From Telluria sp042683405 (GTDB taxonomy: Bacteria; Pseudomonadota; Gammaproteobacteria; Burkholderiales; Burkholderiaceae_D), in contig NZ_JBHUJS010000001.1 of assembly GCF_042683405.1 (NCBI RefSeq), positions 372,001-436,000 of the forward strand: a stretch of 64,000 nt of DNA, written 5' to 3'. Shown here piece by piece: positions 9,123 to 17,445 of the stretch. The first letter of the stretch is position 1. Each line of letters opens with the position of its first letter. Below the pieces are notes generated by a model. That model was not told the origin of the DNA, did no database searches, and saw only the letters and a program-made list of their open reading frames with translations. A program made the translations under genes and the position numbers.

Positions 9123-10277
9123 ATGGACAAGGTACCGCTGGTGGCGCACCTGATCTACCGACTCGATTTCGGCGGCCTTGAAACGCTGCTGGTCGAGCGC
9201 ATCAACCGCATGCCTGCGTCTTCCTACCGCCACGCGGTGCTGTGCCTGGCCGGCCACGATCCCCGCTTCGCTGCCCGCATCGCCCGTGCCGGCGTCGAGG
9301 TGATCGACCTTGGCAAGCGGCCGGGATGGTCGCTGCAGACGCATGTGGGCGTGTGGCTGGCGCTGCGGCGCATGCGGCCCGCCATCCTGCACACCTACAA
9401 CCTGGCGGCAGTCGAGTATGCGCTGGCCGGATTCCTGGCCGGTGTACCTATCCGCGTGAACGGAGCGCATGGCCGCGACGCCTCGGACCCGGACGGCGTG
9501 AACCGCGTCCACAACTGGCTGCGCCGGCTGATGGCGCCCTTCTACGACTGCTGCTACGCCAACTCCGCTGCCATGCTCGAGTGGCTGCGCGCCACCGTGC
9601 GTGTTCCCCGGCACAAGACGCGCCTGCTCGCCAACGGCATCGACACCGAGCGCTTCACGCCACCGCCAGCCATCGACCCCGGCGGTCCGATCGTGATCGG
9701 CACGGTGGGCAGGATCGACGCAGTCAAGGACCACACCACGCTCATGCACGCCTTCGTGCTCCTGCGCGGACGCCTGCCCGAGCTGAGCGAACGCCTGCAG
9801 CTGGCGATCGTCGGCGACGGCCCGCAGCTTGCCACGCTGCGCGCGCTGGCGGTCAGCGAGGGCATCGCGCACTGTAGCTGGTTGCCCGGTTCGCGCACCG
9901 ATATTCCGGCGCTCCTGCGCGGCTGGCGCGTGTTTGCCAATTCGTCCATCGCCGAAGGCATGCCCGCTTCGGTGCTGGAGGCGATGGCCTGTGCCTTGCC
10001 GGTGGTCGCTACCCGCGTGGGCGGCATCGGCGAAGCGGTCGACGACGGCGAGACGGGGCGCCTGGTGCCGCCGTCGGACCCGCAGGCGCTGGCCGATGCG
10101 CTGGAGGACTACGTGCGCAATCCCGCGCTGGGACGCTGGCATGGCGCGGCCGGGCGCGAGAAGGTGGTGCGCAGCCACGGCATGGCCGCAATGGTGGCCG
10201 CCTACGAGGCGATGTACGACGCGCTGTGCGAGCGCAAGCTGGGATATGTAAGGAGCGTGAAGTCATGTGTGGAATAG
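9123..10277 (+). CDS. XrtA-system glycosyltransferase (GT4, TIGR03088-like)
   Basis: The 384-aa GT-B enzyme begins with VAHLIYRLDFGGLETLLVERINRMP, characteristic of the exosortase-linked family TIGR03088. The donor-binding half contains IGTVGRIDAVKDHTTLMHAF, LAIVGDGPQLATLRAL, FANSSIAEGMPASVLEAMA and LPVVATRVGGIGEAV, including the E-x7-E region of GT4. It presumably extends the lipid-linked repeat unit. It starts 2 bases after xrtA stops and overlaps the amidotransferase gene by 13 bases. Confidence 0.9.
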   Translation: MDKVPLVAHLIYRLDFGGLETLLVERINRMPASSYRHAVLCLAGHDPRFAARIARAGVEVIDLGKRPGWSLQTHVGVWLALRRMRPAILHTYNLAAVEYALAGFLAGVPIRVNGAHGRDASDPDGVNRVHNWLRRLMAPFYDCCYANSAAMLEWLRATVRVPRHKTRLLANGIDTERFTPPPAIDPGGPIVIGTVGRIDAVKDHTTLMHAFVLLRGRLPELSERLQLAIVGDGPQLATLRALAVSEGIAHCSWLPGSRTDIPALLRGWRVFANSSIAEGMPASVLEAMACALPVVATRVGGIGEAVDDGETGRLVPPSDPQALADALEDYVRNPALGRWHGAAGREKVVRSHGMAAMVAAYEAMYDALCERKLGYVRSVKSCVE

Positions 10278-12160
10278 CCGGTCTGTTCGATACGCGCGGC
10301 CGGCGCCAGGTCGACCGCGTGCTGCTGGCGGCGATGAACGGAACGCTGAGCCATCGCGGTCCTGACGAGGACGACATCTGGACGGCGCCCGGCGTCGGCC
10401 TCGCGCACCGGCGGCTATCGGTGATCGACATCGCCTCCGGACGCCAGCCGCTCGGCAACGAGGATGGCAGCGTGATGGTCTGCTACAACGGCGAGATCTA
10501 TAACTACCGCGAACTCGGCAAGGAGCTGCGTGCGCTCGGCCATGTGTTCCGCACGCGCTCGGATACGGAAGTTATCGTGCACGCGTGGGAAGAGTGGGGC
10601 GAAGCATGCGTCACGCGCCTGCGCGGCATGTTCGCATTCGCCCTGCATGACGCGCGCCGCGGCCAGCTGTTCCTCGCGCGCGACCGTCTCGGGGTGAAGC
10701 CGCTGTTCTATGCCATGCTGCCGGACGGGACGCTGGCGTTCGGCTCCGAGCTGAAGGCGCTGCGGGCGATTCCCTGGCTGCCCCGCACCATCGACGTGCA
10801 GGCGGTGGAAGAGTATTTCGCCTACGGCTATGTGCCGGACCCGCGCACCATCTACAGCGGCGCGTTCAAGCTGGCGCCGGGCCATACCCTGCTGCTGCAG
10901 GAAGGCGCCGCGCCTGCGGCGCCGCGCCCGTACTGGGACGTGCGGTTCGAACTGGGCAGGGCGCAGCCGGAGCAGCAGGTGCAGGAGGAGCTGGCCGCGC
11001 GGCTGCGCGAGGCGGTGCGCATGCGGCTGGTGGCCGAGGTGCCGCTGGGCGCCTTCCTGTCCGGCGGCGTCGATTCCAGCGCTGTCGTCGCGATGATGGC
11101 CGGCCTGACGGACGGACCGGTCAACACCTGCTCGGTCGGCTTCGAGCACCGCGATTTCGACGAGTCGGCCTATGCGCGCGAAGTCGCCACCCGGTATGGC
11201 ACGGCGCACTACAGCAGGACCGTCGATCCGGACGACTACGGCCTGCTGGACACGCTGGCGGCGTTGTACGACGAGCCCTACGCGGACAGTTCCGCCATCC
11301 CCACCTACCGGGTCTGCGAGCTGGCGCGTACCAGGGTCACGGTGGCGCTGTCGGGCGACGGCGGCGACGAGAACCTGGCGGGGTATCGCCGCTACCGCCA
11401 TGCGGTGGCCGAACAGAACGTGCGCGGGTGCTTTCCGGCGGCGCTGCGCGGTCCGGTGTTCGGCGCGCTGGGACGCTGGTATCCGAAAGCCGACTGGGCG
11501 CCGCGGGTGTTTCGCGCCAAGACCACCTTCGAAGCGTTGTCGCGCGACCTGGTGGAAGGATACTTCCATGGCGTCTCGCTGATGACGGACGCGATGCGCG
11601 CGCAGCTTTTCTCCGCGTCGCTGCGCTGCCAGCTGCAGGACTACCACGCGATCGAAGTGATGCGCCGCCACCTGCGCGGCGCACAGGTGCACGATGCGCT
11701 GTCGACGATCCAGTATCTCGACCTCAAGACCTACCTGCCGGGCGACATCCTGACCAAAGTGGACCGCGCATCGATGGCGCATGCGCTGGAGGTGCGCGTT
11801 CCGCTGCTGGACCACGAGCTGGTGGAGTGGACCGCTACACTGCCGTCGCACCTGAAACTGCGCAGCGGGGAGGGAAAGTACATCTTCAAGAAGGCGCTGG
11901 AGCCCTACCTGCCGCGCCACATCCTGTACCGCAAGAAGCAGGGCTTCGCGGTGCCGCTGGCCCAGTGGTTCCGCGGACCGCTGCGCGAGCGCGTGCGCGA
12001 GTCGCTGCTCGGCCCGCGGCTGGCCGACACCGGATTCTTCAACAAGAAATACCTGCACGAGATCGTGGAGCAGCACCAGGCCGGCCGACGGGACTACAGC
12101 GCGCCGATCTGGAGCCTGCTGGTGTTCGACGCGTTCCTGCGCAGGGAGAGCGGAGCGTGA
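10265..12160 (+). CDS. XrtA-system asparagine-synthase-like amidotransferase
   Basis: The 631-aa protein starts MCGIAGLF, so Cys2 becomes the N-terminal glutaminase nucleophile after Met removal, which fixes the start at 10265. The class II glutamine amidotransferase domain (about 1-210) includes LSHRGPDE, MVCYNGEIYNYREL and SDTEVIVHAWEEWG. The synthetase domain has the ATP pyrophosphatase loop FLSGGVDSSAVVAMM and LSGDGGDENLAGY. The C-terminus is DYSAPIWSLLVFDAFLRR. It probably amidates a uronic acid or similar carboxylate on the polysaccharide (TIGR03108-like family) rather than making asparagine; this is inferred from context. GGAG at 10252 precedes the start. Confidence 0.91.
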   Translation: MCGIAGLFDTRGRRQVDRVLLAAMNGTLSHRGPDEDDIWTAPGVGLAHRRLSVIDIASGRQPLGNEDGSVMVCYNGEIYNYRELGKELRALGHVFRTRSDTEVIVHAWEEWGEACVTRLRGMFAFALHDARRGQLFLARDRLGVKPLFYAMLPDGTLAFGSELKALRAIPWLPRTIDVQAVEEYFAYGYVPDPRTIYSGAFKLAPGHTLLLQEGAAPAAPRPYWDVRFELGRAQPEQQVQEELAARLREAVRMRLVAEVPLGAFLSGGVDSSAVVAMMAGLTDGPVNTCSVGFEHRDFDESAYAREVATRYGTAHYSRTVDPDDYGLLDTLAALYDEPYADSSAIPTYRVCELARTRVTVALSGDGGDENLAGYRRYRHAVAEQNVRGCFPAALRGPVFGALGRWYPKADWAPRVFRAKTTFEALSRDLVEGYFHGVSLMTDAMRAQLFSASLRCQLQDYHAIEVMRRHLRGAQVHDALSTIQYLDLKTYLPGDILTKVDRASMAHALEVRVPLLDHELVEWTATLPSHLKLRSGEGKYIFKKALEPYLPRHILYRKKQGFAVPLAQWFRGPLRERVRESLLGPRLADTGFFNKKYLHEIVEQHQAGRRDYSAPIWSLLVFDAFLRRESGA

Positions 12161-12162
12161 AC

Positions 12163-13383
12163 ATGGCCGGTCCCATCCTGCACGTGCTGGACCACTCGAT
12201 CCCGCTGCACAGCGGCTACGCCTTTCGCACGCGCGCGATCCTCGAACACCAGCGCGCGCTGGGCTGGCAGACCGTCCACGTCACCGGCCCCAAGCAGGGG
12301 AGGGTGAATGCATTGGTGGAGGACGCGGACGGGCTGCGCTTCCATCGCACGCAGGCTCTCGACCCCCGGGTCGCACGGCTGCCGCTGCTGGGGCATATGG
12401 CGCTGGTGCGCGCACTCGCCGCGCGCGTGCAGCAAGTCGCGCGCGAAGTGCGCCCCGCGCTGATCCACGCGCATTCGCCGTCGCTCAATGCGCTGGCGGC
12501 ACTGAGCGCGGGCCGCAATCTCGGCCTGCCGGTGGTGTACGAAGTGCGCGCCTTCTGGGAAGACGCGGCGGTGGACCATGGCACCACGACGGAGGGCAGC
12601 CTGCGATACCGCATCAGCCGTGCGCTGGAAACCCATGCGTTGCGCCGGGCCAGCGCGGTCACGACGATTTGCGAAGGCCTGCGCAGCGATATCGCGGGCA
12701 GGGGAATCGATGCCAGCCGGATCACCGTGATCCCGAATGCGGTCGACACCGCGGCGTTCAGCGGCGGCGCGCTGCGCGACGAAACGCTGGCGCGCAGGCT
12801 CGGCATCGCGGGCAAGCGCGTGCTCGGCTTCATCGGGTCGTTCTACGCCTACGAGGGGCTGCACGTGCTGCTGGCCGCGCTGCCGATGATGCTGCGGGCC
12901 GACCCGGCGGTGCGCGTGCTGCTGGTGGGCGGGGGCGAACAGGAAAAGGCACTGCGCGCGCAGGCGCGCATGCTGGGCGTGGAGGGCTGCGTCGTGTTCA
13001 CGGGCCGCGTGCCGCACGGGGAAGTGACGAAGTACTACGACCTGGTCGACGTGCTGGTCTATCCGCGCCTGAAAATGCGGCTGACCGACCTGGTCACGCC
13101 GTCCAAGCCGCTGGAAGCGATGGCGCAGGGCCGCATCCTCGCGGCATCCGACGTGGGCGGGCACCGCGAACTGATCGAGGACGGGCGCACCGGCGTGCTG
13201 TTCGAAGCCGGCTGCCCGAACGCGCTGGCGCACAGCGTCAGCCGCCTGCTCGCCTCGCCCGAACGGTGGCCGGACCTGCGCGAACAGGCGCGACGCTTCG
13301 TCGAGCGGGAGCGCACCTGGAGCGCGAGCGTGGCGCGCTATCGCGACGTGTACCGGTCGCTGGCCGGGGAGGCGTTTGCATGA
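12163..13383 (+). CDS. XrtA-system glycosyltransferase (GT4, TIGR04063-like)
   Basis: The 406-aa protein opens MAGPILHVLDHSIPLHSGY, matching the exosortase-A family TIGR04063. GT-B features follow: HAHSPSLNALAAL, VYEVRAFWEDAAVDHGTT, ITVIPNAVDTAAF, GFIGSFYAYEGLHVLL, LLVGGGEQEKALRAQ and TPSKPLEAMAQGRILAASDVGGHRELI. I used ATG 12163, preceded by GGAG at 12152-12155. A GTG at 12157 that overlaps the previous stop (GTGA) is an alternative adding two residues. The role is sugar addition to the repeat unit. The stop overlaps the next start. Confidence 0.88.
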   Translation: MAGPILHVLDHSIPLHSGYAFRTRAILEHQRALGWQTVHVTGPKQGRVNALVEDADGLRFHRTQALDPRVARLPLLGHMALVRALAARVQQVAREVRPALIHAHSPSLNALAALSAGRNLGLPVVYEVRAFWEDAAVDHGTTTEGSLRYRISRALETHALRRASAVTTICEGLRSDIAGRGIDASRITVIPNAVDTAAFSGGALRDETLARRLGIAGKRVLGFIGSFYAYEGLHVLLAALPMMLRADPAVRVLLVGGGEQEKALRAQARMLGVEGCVVFTGRVPHGEVTKYYDLVDVLVYPRLKMRLTDLVTPSKPLEAMAQGRILAASDVGGHRELIEDGRTGVLFEAGCPNALAHSVSRLLASPERWPDLREQARRFVERERTWSASVARYRDVYRSLAGEAFA

Positions 13384-14552
13384 GGCTGCTCACCTTCACC
13401 AGCCTGTACCCGCACCCGGAAAAGCCCAGCCACGGCATCTTTGTCGAAACCCGGCTACGACACCTGCTCGCATCCGGGCAGGCGGAATCGCGCGTGGTGG
13501 CCCCGGTGCCGTGGTTCCCGGTCCGGCACCCGGCCTTCGGACGCTACGCCAGCTATGCGCGCATTCCGCGCCGCGAATGCCGGCATGGCATCGATGTGGT
13601 GCGGCCACGCTTTGCTTCCATCCCGCGCGTGGGGATGGGCGTGGCGCCGATCCTGCTGGCTGCGGGCGCGCGCCGCTGCGTGGGGAACATTCTCGACGCC
13701 CACGGCTTCGATGTCATCGACGCGCATTACTTCTATCCGGACGGCGTGGCCGCGGCCATGCTGGGCCGCTACTTCAACAAGCCCGTCGTGATCACGGCGC
13801 GCGGCTCCGATATCGGCGTGATTCCGGCGTATCCCCTGGCGCGCCGGCAGATCGTCTGGGCGGCCCGGCAGGCGCGCGGGCTGGTCGCGGTGTGCGATGC
13901 GCTGCGCGTAGCGATGGTGCGGCTGGGGATCCCGGCGGCAAAGATCGGCACACTGCGCAACGGCGTGGACCTCGAGCTGTTCCGTCCCGTCGAGCGCGAT
14001 GCCGTCCGCGCGCAACTGGACATCGCCGGCTTTACCTTGCTGGCGGTGGGGAACCTGGTGCCGCTCAAAGGCCACGAACTGATGATCGAAGCGCTGCCGC
14101 TGCTGCCCGATGTCCGCCTGCTGATCGCCGGGGCGGGACCGCTGCGCCGCCATCTGGAGGCCGCGGCGTCGCGGCTCGGTGTCGCGGGGCGGGTGCGCTT
14201 CCTCGGAGCGCTACCGCAGGATGCGCTGCGCGGCTATTACGGCGCGGCCGACGCGCTGCTGCTGGCGTCGTCCAGCGAAGGCTGGGCCAACGTGTTGCTC
14301 GAATCGATGGCGTGCGGGACGCCCGTGGTGGCGCCGCGCGTGGGCGGTATTCCCGAGGTCGTCGCCGATCCGGCGGCCGGGCTGCTGTACCGCGAGCGGA
14401 CTGGCGCAGCGATCGCGGAGGCGGTCAGGCAGCTGCGCGCAGGCCAGCCGGACCGCGGCGCCACCCGGCGCTATGCGGAGCGCTTCAGCTGGGACGACAC
14501 CACGCGGGGACAGCTCCGCCTGTTCCGGTCCATCGTCGGCGCACCAGCATGA
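13380..14552 (+). CDS. GT4 glycosyltransferase of the EPS operon
   Basis: The 390-aa GT-B enzyme has an N-terminal acceptor domain (LTFTSLYPHPEKPSHGIFVE, ITARGSDIGVIP) and a C-terminal donor domain (GTLRNGVDLELF, AVGNLVPLKGHELMIEAL, LLIAGAGPLRRHLEAAA, LASSSEGWANVLLESMACGT). This is a typical WcaL/Pel-like GT4. No signal peptide is present, so it acts at the cytoplasmic face. ATGA overlaps bind it to the genes on both sides. Donor and acceptor sugars cannot be told from sequence. Confidence 0.87.
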   Translation: MRLLTFTSLYPHPEKPSHGIFVETRLRHLLASGQAESRVVAPVPWFPVRHPAFGRYASYARIPRRECRHGIDVVRPRFASIPRVGMGVAPILLAAGARRCVGNILDAHGFDVIDAHYFYPDGVAAAMLGRYFNKPVVITARGSDIGVIPAYPLARRQIVWAARQARGLVAVCDALRVAMVRLGIPAAKIGTLRNGVDLELFRPVERDAVRAQLDIAGFTLLAVGNLVPLKGHELMIEALPLLPDVRLLIAGAGPLRRHLEAAASRLGVAGRVRFLGALPQDALRGYYGAADALLLASSSEGWANVLLESMACGTPVVAPRVGGIPEVVADPAAGLLYRERTGAAIAEAVRQLRAGQPDRGATRRYAERFSWDDTTRGQLRLFRSIVGAPA

Positions 14553-15511
14553 GCCGGCGGCCGTTCACGCGCGCGTTGTTGTCGGTGGTGGCACCGGGCG
14601 GCGCGCGCGGCCTGTCGATCCTGGTCTATCACCGCGTGCTGCCGCATGCGGACCCGCTGTTCCCGGCCATCGTGGACGCGGAGCGCTTTTCGCTTCAGCT
14701 CGACCTGCTGCGCCGCTGCTTCAACGTGCTGCCGCTGCCGGAAGCGCTGGCGCGGATGCGCACAGGAAGCCTTCCGCCGCGCGCGGCCTGCATCACGTTC
14801 GACGATGGGTACGCCGACAACGAAGCGGTGGCGCTGCCGCTGTTGCGCGCACACGGCCTGCACGCAACCTTTTTCATCGCTACCGGCTTCCTGGACGGGG
14901 GACGGATGTGGAACGACACCGTGATCGAAACCGTGCGCCGGGCGCCAGTCGATACCCTGGCCTGCGATTGCCTGGGCCTGGGCATGGTCCCCGTCGGCAC
15001 GCCGGTCGAAAAGCGAATGGCGGTGGACCTCCTGCTTGGTGCGCTCAAGTACCGGCCGATGCACGAGCGAGTGGAGCTGGCCGCACGCATTGCGGACGGC
15101 AGCCACGCCCGCCTGCCCAATGACCTGATGATGACGACGGCGCAGGTGCGCTCGCTGCATGCGGCCGGGATGGAGATCGGCGCGCACACCGTGCATCACC
15201 CGATCCTGGCCACGCTGCGCGCGCCGGCCGCGCGCCACGAGATCGCCTGCGGCCGCGATGCGCTCGAGGCCATCACCGGAGGCAAGGTCGGACTGTTCGC
15301 CTACCCGAACGGCAAGCCGGGGCAGGACTACCTGCCCGAGCATGTCGGCATGGTGCGCGCGCTCGGGTTCGACGGCGCCGTCTCGACGGCATGGGGTGCG
15401 GGCGGGGATGCGTTCCAGCTGCCTCGCTTCACGCCCTGGGACCGGAGCCCCCTGCGCTTCGCGCTGCGGCTGGCGCATAACCTGACTTATCCGGCGGCGC
15501 TGGCCGCGTAG
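14549..15511 (+). CDS. Second polysaccharide deacetylase of the EPS operon
   Basis: The 320-aa NodB-family protein contains LSILVYHRVLPHADPLFP, the metal Asp-Asp in CITFDDGYADNEAVALPLL, HGLHATFFIATGFLDGG and the histidine motif EIGAHTVHHPILA (HTVHH). It differs from the 4529 deacetylase, having the YHRV and TFDDGY signatures of the PgaB/ICA-type branch. The short basic-hydrophobic N-terminus is not a convincing signal peptide. It is the last gene of the operon and ends 3 bases before a convergent small gene. Two deacetylases in one operon suggest two modification steps or two cellular sites. Confidence 0.87.
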   Translation: MSRRPFTRALLSVVAPGGARGLSILVYHRVLPHADPLFPAIVDAERFSLQLDLLRRCFNVLPLPEALARMRTGSLPPRAACITFDDGYADNEAVALPLLRAHGLHATFFIATGFLDGGRMWNDTVIETVRRAPVDTLACDCLGLGMVPVGTPVEKRMAVDLLLGALKYRPMHERVELAARIADGSHARLPNDLMMTTAQVRSLHAAGMEIGAHTVHHPILATLRAPAARHEIACGRDALEAITGGKVGLFAYPNGKPGQDYLPEHVGMVRALGFDGAVSTAWGAGGDAFQLPRFTPWDRSPLRFALRLAHNLTYPAALAA

Positions 15512-15514
15512 GCG

Positions 15515-15817
15515 CTAGCCGCCGCGCAGGCGCCTGAGCAGGCTGTCGGCGCTCTCGCCGACCGGCTCGCCGTGACGGCGCAGCAGCTGGATGTTCAGGA
15601 CCAGGTTCTCCAGCACCAGCTTGGCCGACACGGCCAGCAGGGTGAGCATCTTGTCCTCGGTGCTGAAGTTTTCCATCGAGGCTGCCATTTCGCACAGGTG
15701 GCTGGCGACCAGTTCGCGCAGTTCCTCCTCCTTGAAGGGCAGGTCGGCGAAGTCGATGGGGTCTTCGCGTTCTACTTCGTGCATCAGTGCGGCAAGTTCC
15801 GCAGGCTTGATCGGCAT
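15515..15817 (-). CDS. Small acidic helical protein of unknown function
   Basis: I chose ATG 15817, which has GGGAG upstream; the longer frame to 16045 overlaps the divergent MoaD-like gene and has no coding character. The 100-aa product is acidic at the N-terminus (MHEVEREDPIDFADLPFKEE) and then mostly helical (LVASHLCEMAASMENFS, LLTLLAVSAKLVLENLVL-type pattern), with no signal or membrane segment. I do not recognise the family. It sits convergent with the EPS operon and divergent from the MoaD/propeller pair. Confidence 0.68.
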   Translation of the reverse strand: MPIKPAELAALMHEVEREDPIDFADLPFKEEELRELVASHLCEMAASMENFSTEDKMLTLLAVSAKLVLENLVLNIQLLRRHGEPVGESADSLLRRLRGG

Positions 15818-15935
15818 GGACCGGCTCCCGGTTGTGGGCTCGGGATCATCATAGACCGAAACGGGCCGGCGCCGTGCGCACATAAAAGCAGGGACAAGCC
15901 CCGTCGCACCGATGTGATATAGAATTTGGCGGATC

Positions 15936-16205
15936 ATGGCGCGCATCCATTTCACCCAGCAGCTGGCGAGGTTCCTCCCGGTACCGCATGTCGATACCGG
16001 TGCGGCCAGCCTGCGCGAAGGGCTGGAGGAGGCGTTCGCCGCCAACCCCGCACTGCGCAGCTACGTGCTGGACGACCAGGGCGCCATGCGCGCCAACGTG
16101 ACGATCTTCGTGGACGGCAAGCGGACGCGCGATCCACGCCTGCTCGACGATCCGCTCAATCCCGCCAGCATGGTGTACGTCCTGCAGGCGCTATCAGGAG
16201 GCTGA
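15936..16205 (+). CDS. MoaD/ThiS-like ubiquitin-fold protein
   Basis: The 89-aa protein has the beta-grasp pattern of sulfur carriers: MARIHFTQQLARFLPVP, a helix SLREGLEEAFAANPALRSYVL, VTIFVDGKRTRD, and a C-terminal Gly-Gly tail (VLQALSGG*). In MoaD and ThiS the terminal glycine is adenylated and thiocarboxylated. No E1-like gene is adjacent; the nearest is the moeB/thiF gene starting at 63692. The gene ends 2 bases before the propeller gene, so the two are surely co-expressed. It is probably not the molybdopterin-synthase subunit, since no moa genes surround it. Confidence 0.8.
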   Translation: MARIHFTQQLARFLPVPHVDTGAASLREGLEEAFAANPALRSYVLDDQGAMRANVTIFVDGKRTRDPRLLDDPLNPASMVYVLQALSGG

Positions 16206-16207
16206 CC

Positions 16208-17293
16208 ATGGGTGACCGTGCTTTCGTTTCGACCCGCAAGGGACTGTTCGAATTGTCCAGGCGCGGCGGCGCGTGGGAGATCGGGGACGTCCACTTCCGC
16301 GGCGATCCGGTGTCGATGACGCTGCACGACCGCCGCGACGGCACCCTCTACGCGGCACTCAATCTGGGCCACTTTGGCGTCAAGCTGCACCGCAGGGACC
16401 CCGGTTCGGCCGCCTGGACGGAAATCGCCGTTCCGGTCTACCCGCCCAAGCCGGACGGCAGCGAGGACAAGACCGACTGGAGCCTGAAGATGATCTGGTC
16501 GCTGGAGGCAGGCGGCGACGACCAGCCCGGCGTTCTGTGGGCGGGCACGCTGCCCGGTGGCCTGTTCAAGTCCGAAGACCGCGGCAGCTCCTGGGAACTG
16601 GTGCGGGCGCTGTGGGACCAGCCCGGCCGGCCGGGCTGGTTCGGCGGCGGCTACGATACCCCGGGCATCCACAGCATCTGCGTCGATCCGCGCGACAGCC
16701 GCGAAATCCTGGTGGCGATTTCGTCGGCGGGCGTGTGGCGCACCGTCAACGGCGGCCTGTCGTGGTCACTGAGCGCGAAAGGACTGCGCGCGGAGTACAT
16801 GCCCCCTGAAATGCAGTTCGACGAAGTGGCGCAGGACCCGCATCGCATGGTCCGCTGCAAGGGGCAGCCGGATCACCTGTGGATCCAGCATCACAACGGT
16901 ATCTTCCGCAGCACCGACAATGGGCGCAACTGGACGGAGCTGAAGGCGCCCGATTCCAGCTTCGGGTTCGCGGTGGCGGTGGACCCGGCCGACGGGAACA
17001 GGGCGTGGTTCGTGCCGGCGGAGAAGGACGAGCGGCGCTTCCCGGTGGGAGCGGCGATGTCGGTGCACCGCACGCGCGGCGATGGCAGCGAGTTCGACCA
17101 GCTGCGCAATGGACTGCCGCAGGAGCATTGCTATGACCTGGTGTACCGGCACGGGCTGGCTGTCGATGACGACGGGAAGGGGTTGCTGGTGGGGTCGACG
17201 ACCGGGGGACTATGGGCGTCGGCGGATGGGGGGGATAGCTGGAAGGCGGTATCGAACTTGCTGCCGCCGGTGTATGCCGTAAGTTTCTGGTAG
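16208..17293 (+). CDS. Asp-box (BNR/sialidase-like) beta-propeller protein
   Basis: The 361-aa protein contains four Asp-box motifs of the S/T-x-D/N-x-G-x-x-W type: SEDRGSSW (about 122), TVNGGLSW (about 179), STDNGRNW (about 234) and SADGGDSW (about 337). These mark a sialidase/VPS10-like propeller. No signal peptide is seen (MGDRAFVSTRKGLFELSRRG), so it appears cytoplasmic, which argues against a secreted sialidase. Sialidase catalytic arginines are not evident. It follows the MoaD-like gene at 2 bases. The function is unknown; propellers of this type can be binding platforms or glycosidases. Confidence 0.78.
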   Translation: MGDRAFVSTRKGLFELSRRGGAWEIGDVHFRGDPVSMTLHDRRDGTLYAALNLGHFGVKLHRRDPGSAAWTEIAVPVYPPKPDGSEDKTDWSLKMIWSLEAGGDDQPGVLWAGTLPGGLFKSEDRGSSWELVRALWDQPGRPGWFGGGYDTPGIHSICVDPRDSREILVAISSAGVWRTVNGGLSWSLSAKGLRAEYMPPEMQFDEVAQDPHRMVRCKGQPDHLWIQHHNGIFRSTDNGRNWTELKAPDSSFGFAVAVDPADGNRAWFVPAEKDERRFPVGAAMSVHRTRGDGSEFDQLRNGLPQEHCYDLVYRHGLAVDDDGKGLLVGSTTGGLWASADGGDSWKAVSNLLPPVYAVSFW

Positions 17294-17382
17294 CGCGCCA
17301 GATAGGCGGTTGCGTTATCGGGGACGGTCCCCTGCCTGAGCGGATACTCCCCCGGAGTATCCCGGCTTCCTGAAAAGAGCGC
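17294..17382. repeat. Cluster of small palindromes in a convergent gap
   Basis: Between the propeller gene and icmF there are two short dyads besides the terminator: GGGGACGGTCCCC at 17320-17332 and the hairpin GGATACTCC-ccc-GGAGTATCC at 17342-17362. The first belongs to a motif repeated in other intergenic gaps of this window. The second could be a terminator for the rightward propeller gene, although no T-run follows. Confidence 0.55.
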
Positions 17383-17433
17383 AAAAAAAAGGGGGGTATG
17401 CCGTCCGGACGCGTCGTCCGTGGCATACCCCCC
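17383..17433 (-). terminator. Rho-independent terminator of icmF
   Basis: A perfect 12-bp stem, GGGGGGTATGCC (17391-17402) with GGCATACCCCCC (17422-17433), flanked on the left by eight A residues, reads as a strong hairpin followed by a U-tract for leftward transcripts. It lies 13 bases after the icmF stop. A similar element lies at 47482-47533. Confidence 0.88.
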
Positions 17434-17445
17434 CTCTGTCCTTGC

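Noticed and set aside
16208..17293. Secreted sialidase
   Set aside because: Asp boxes alone do not prove sialidase; no signal peptide or catalytic arginine triad is evident.
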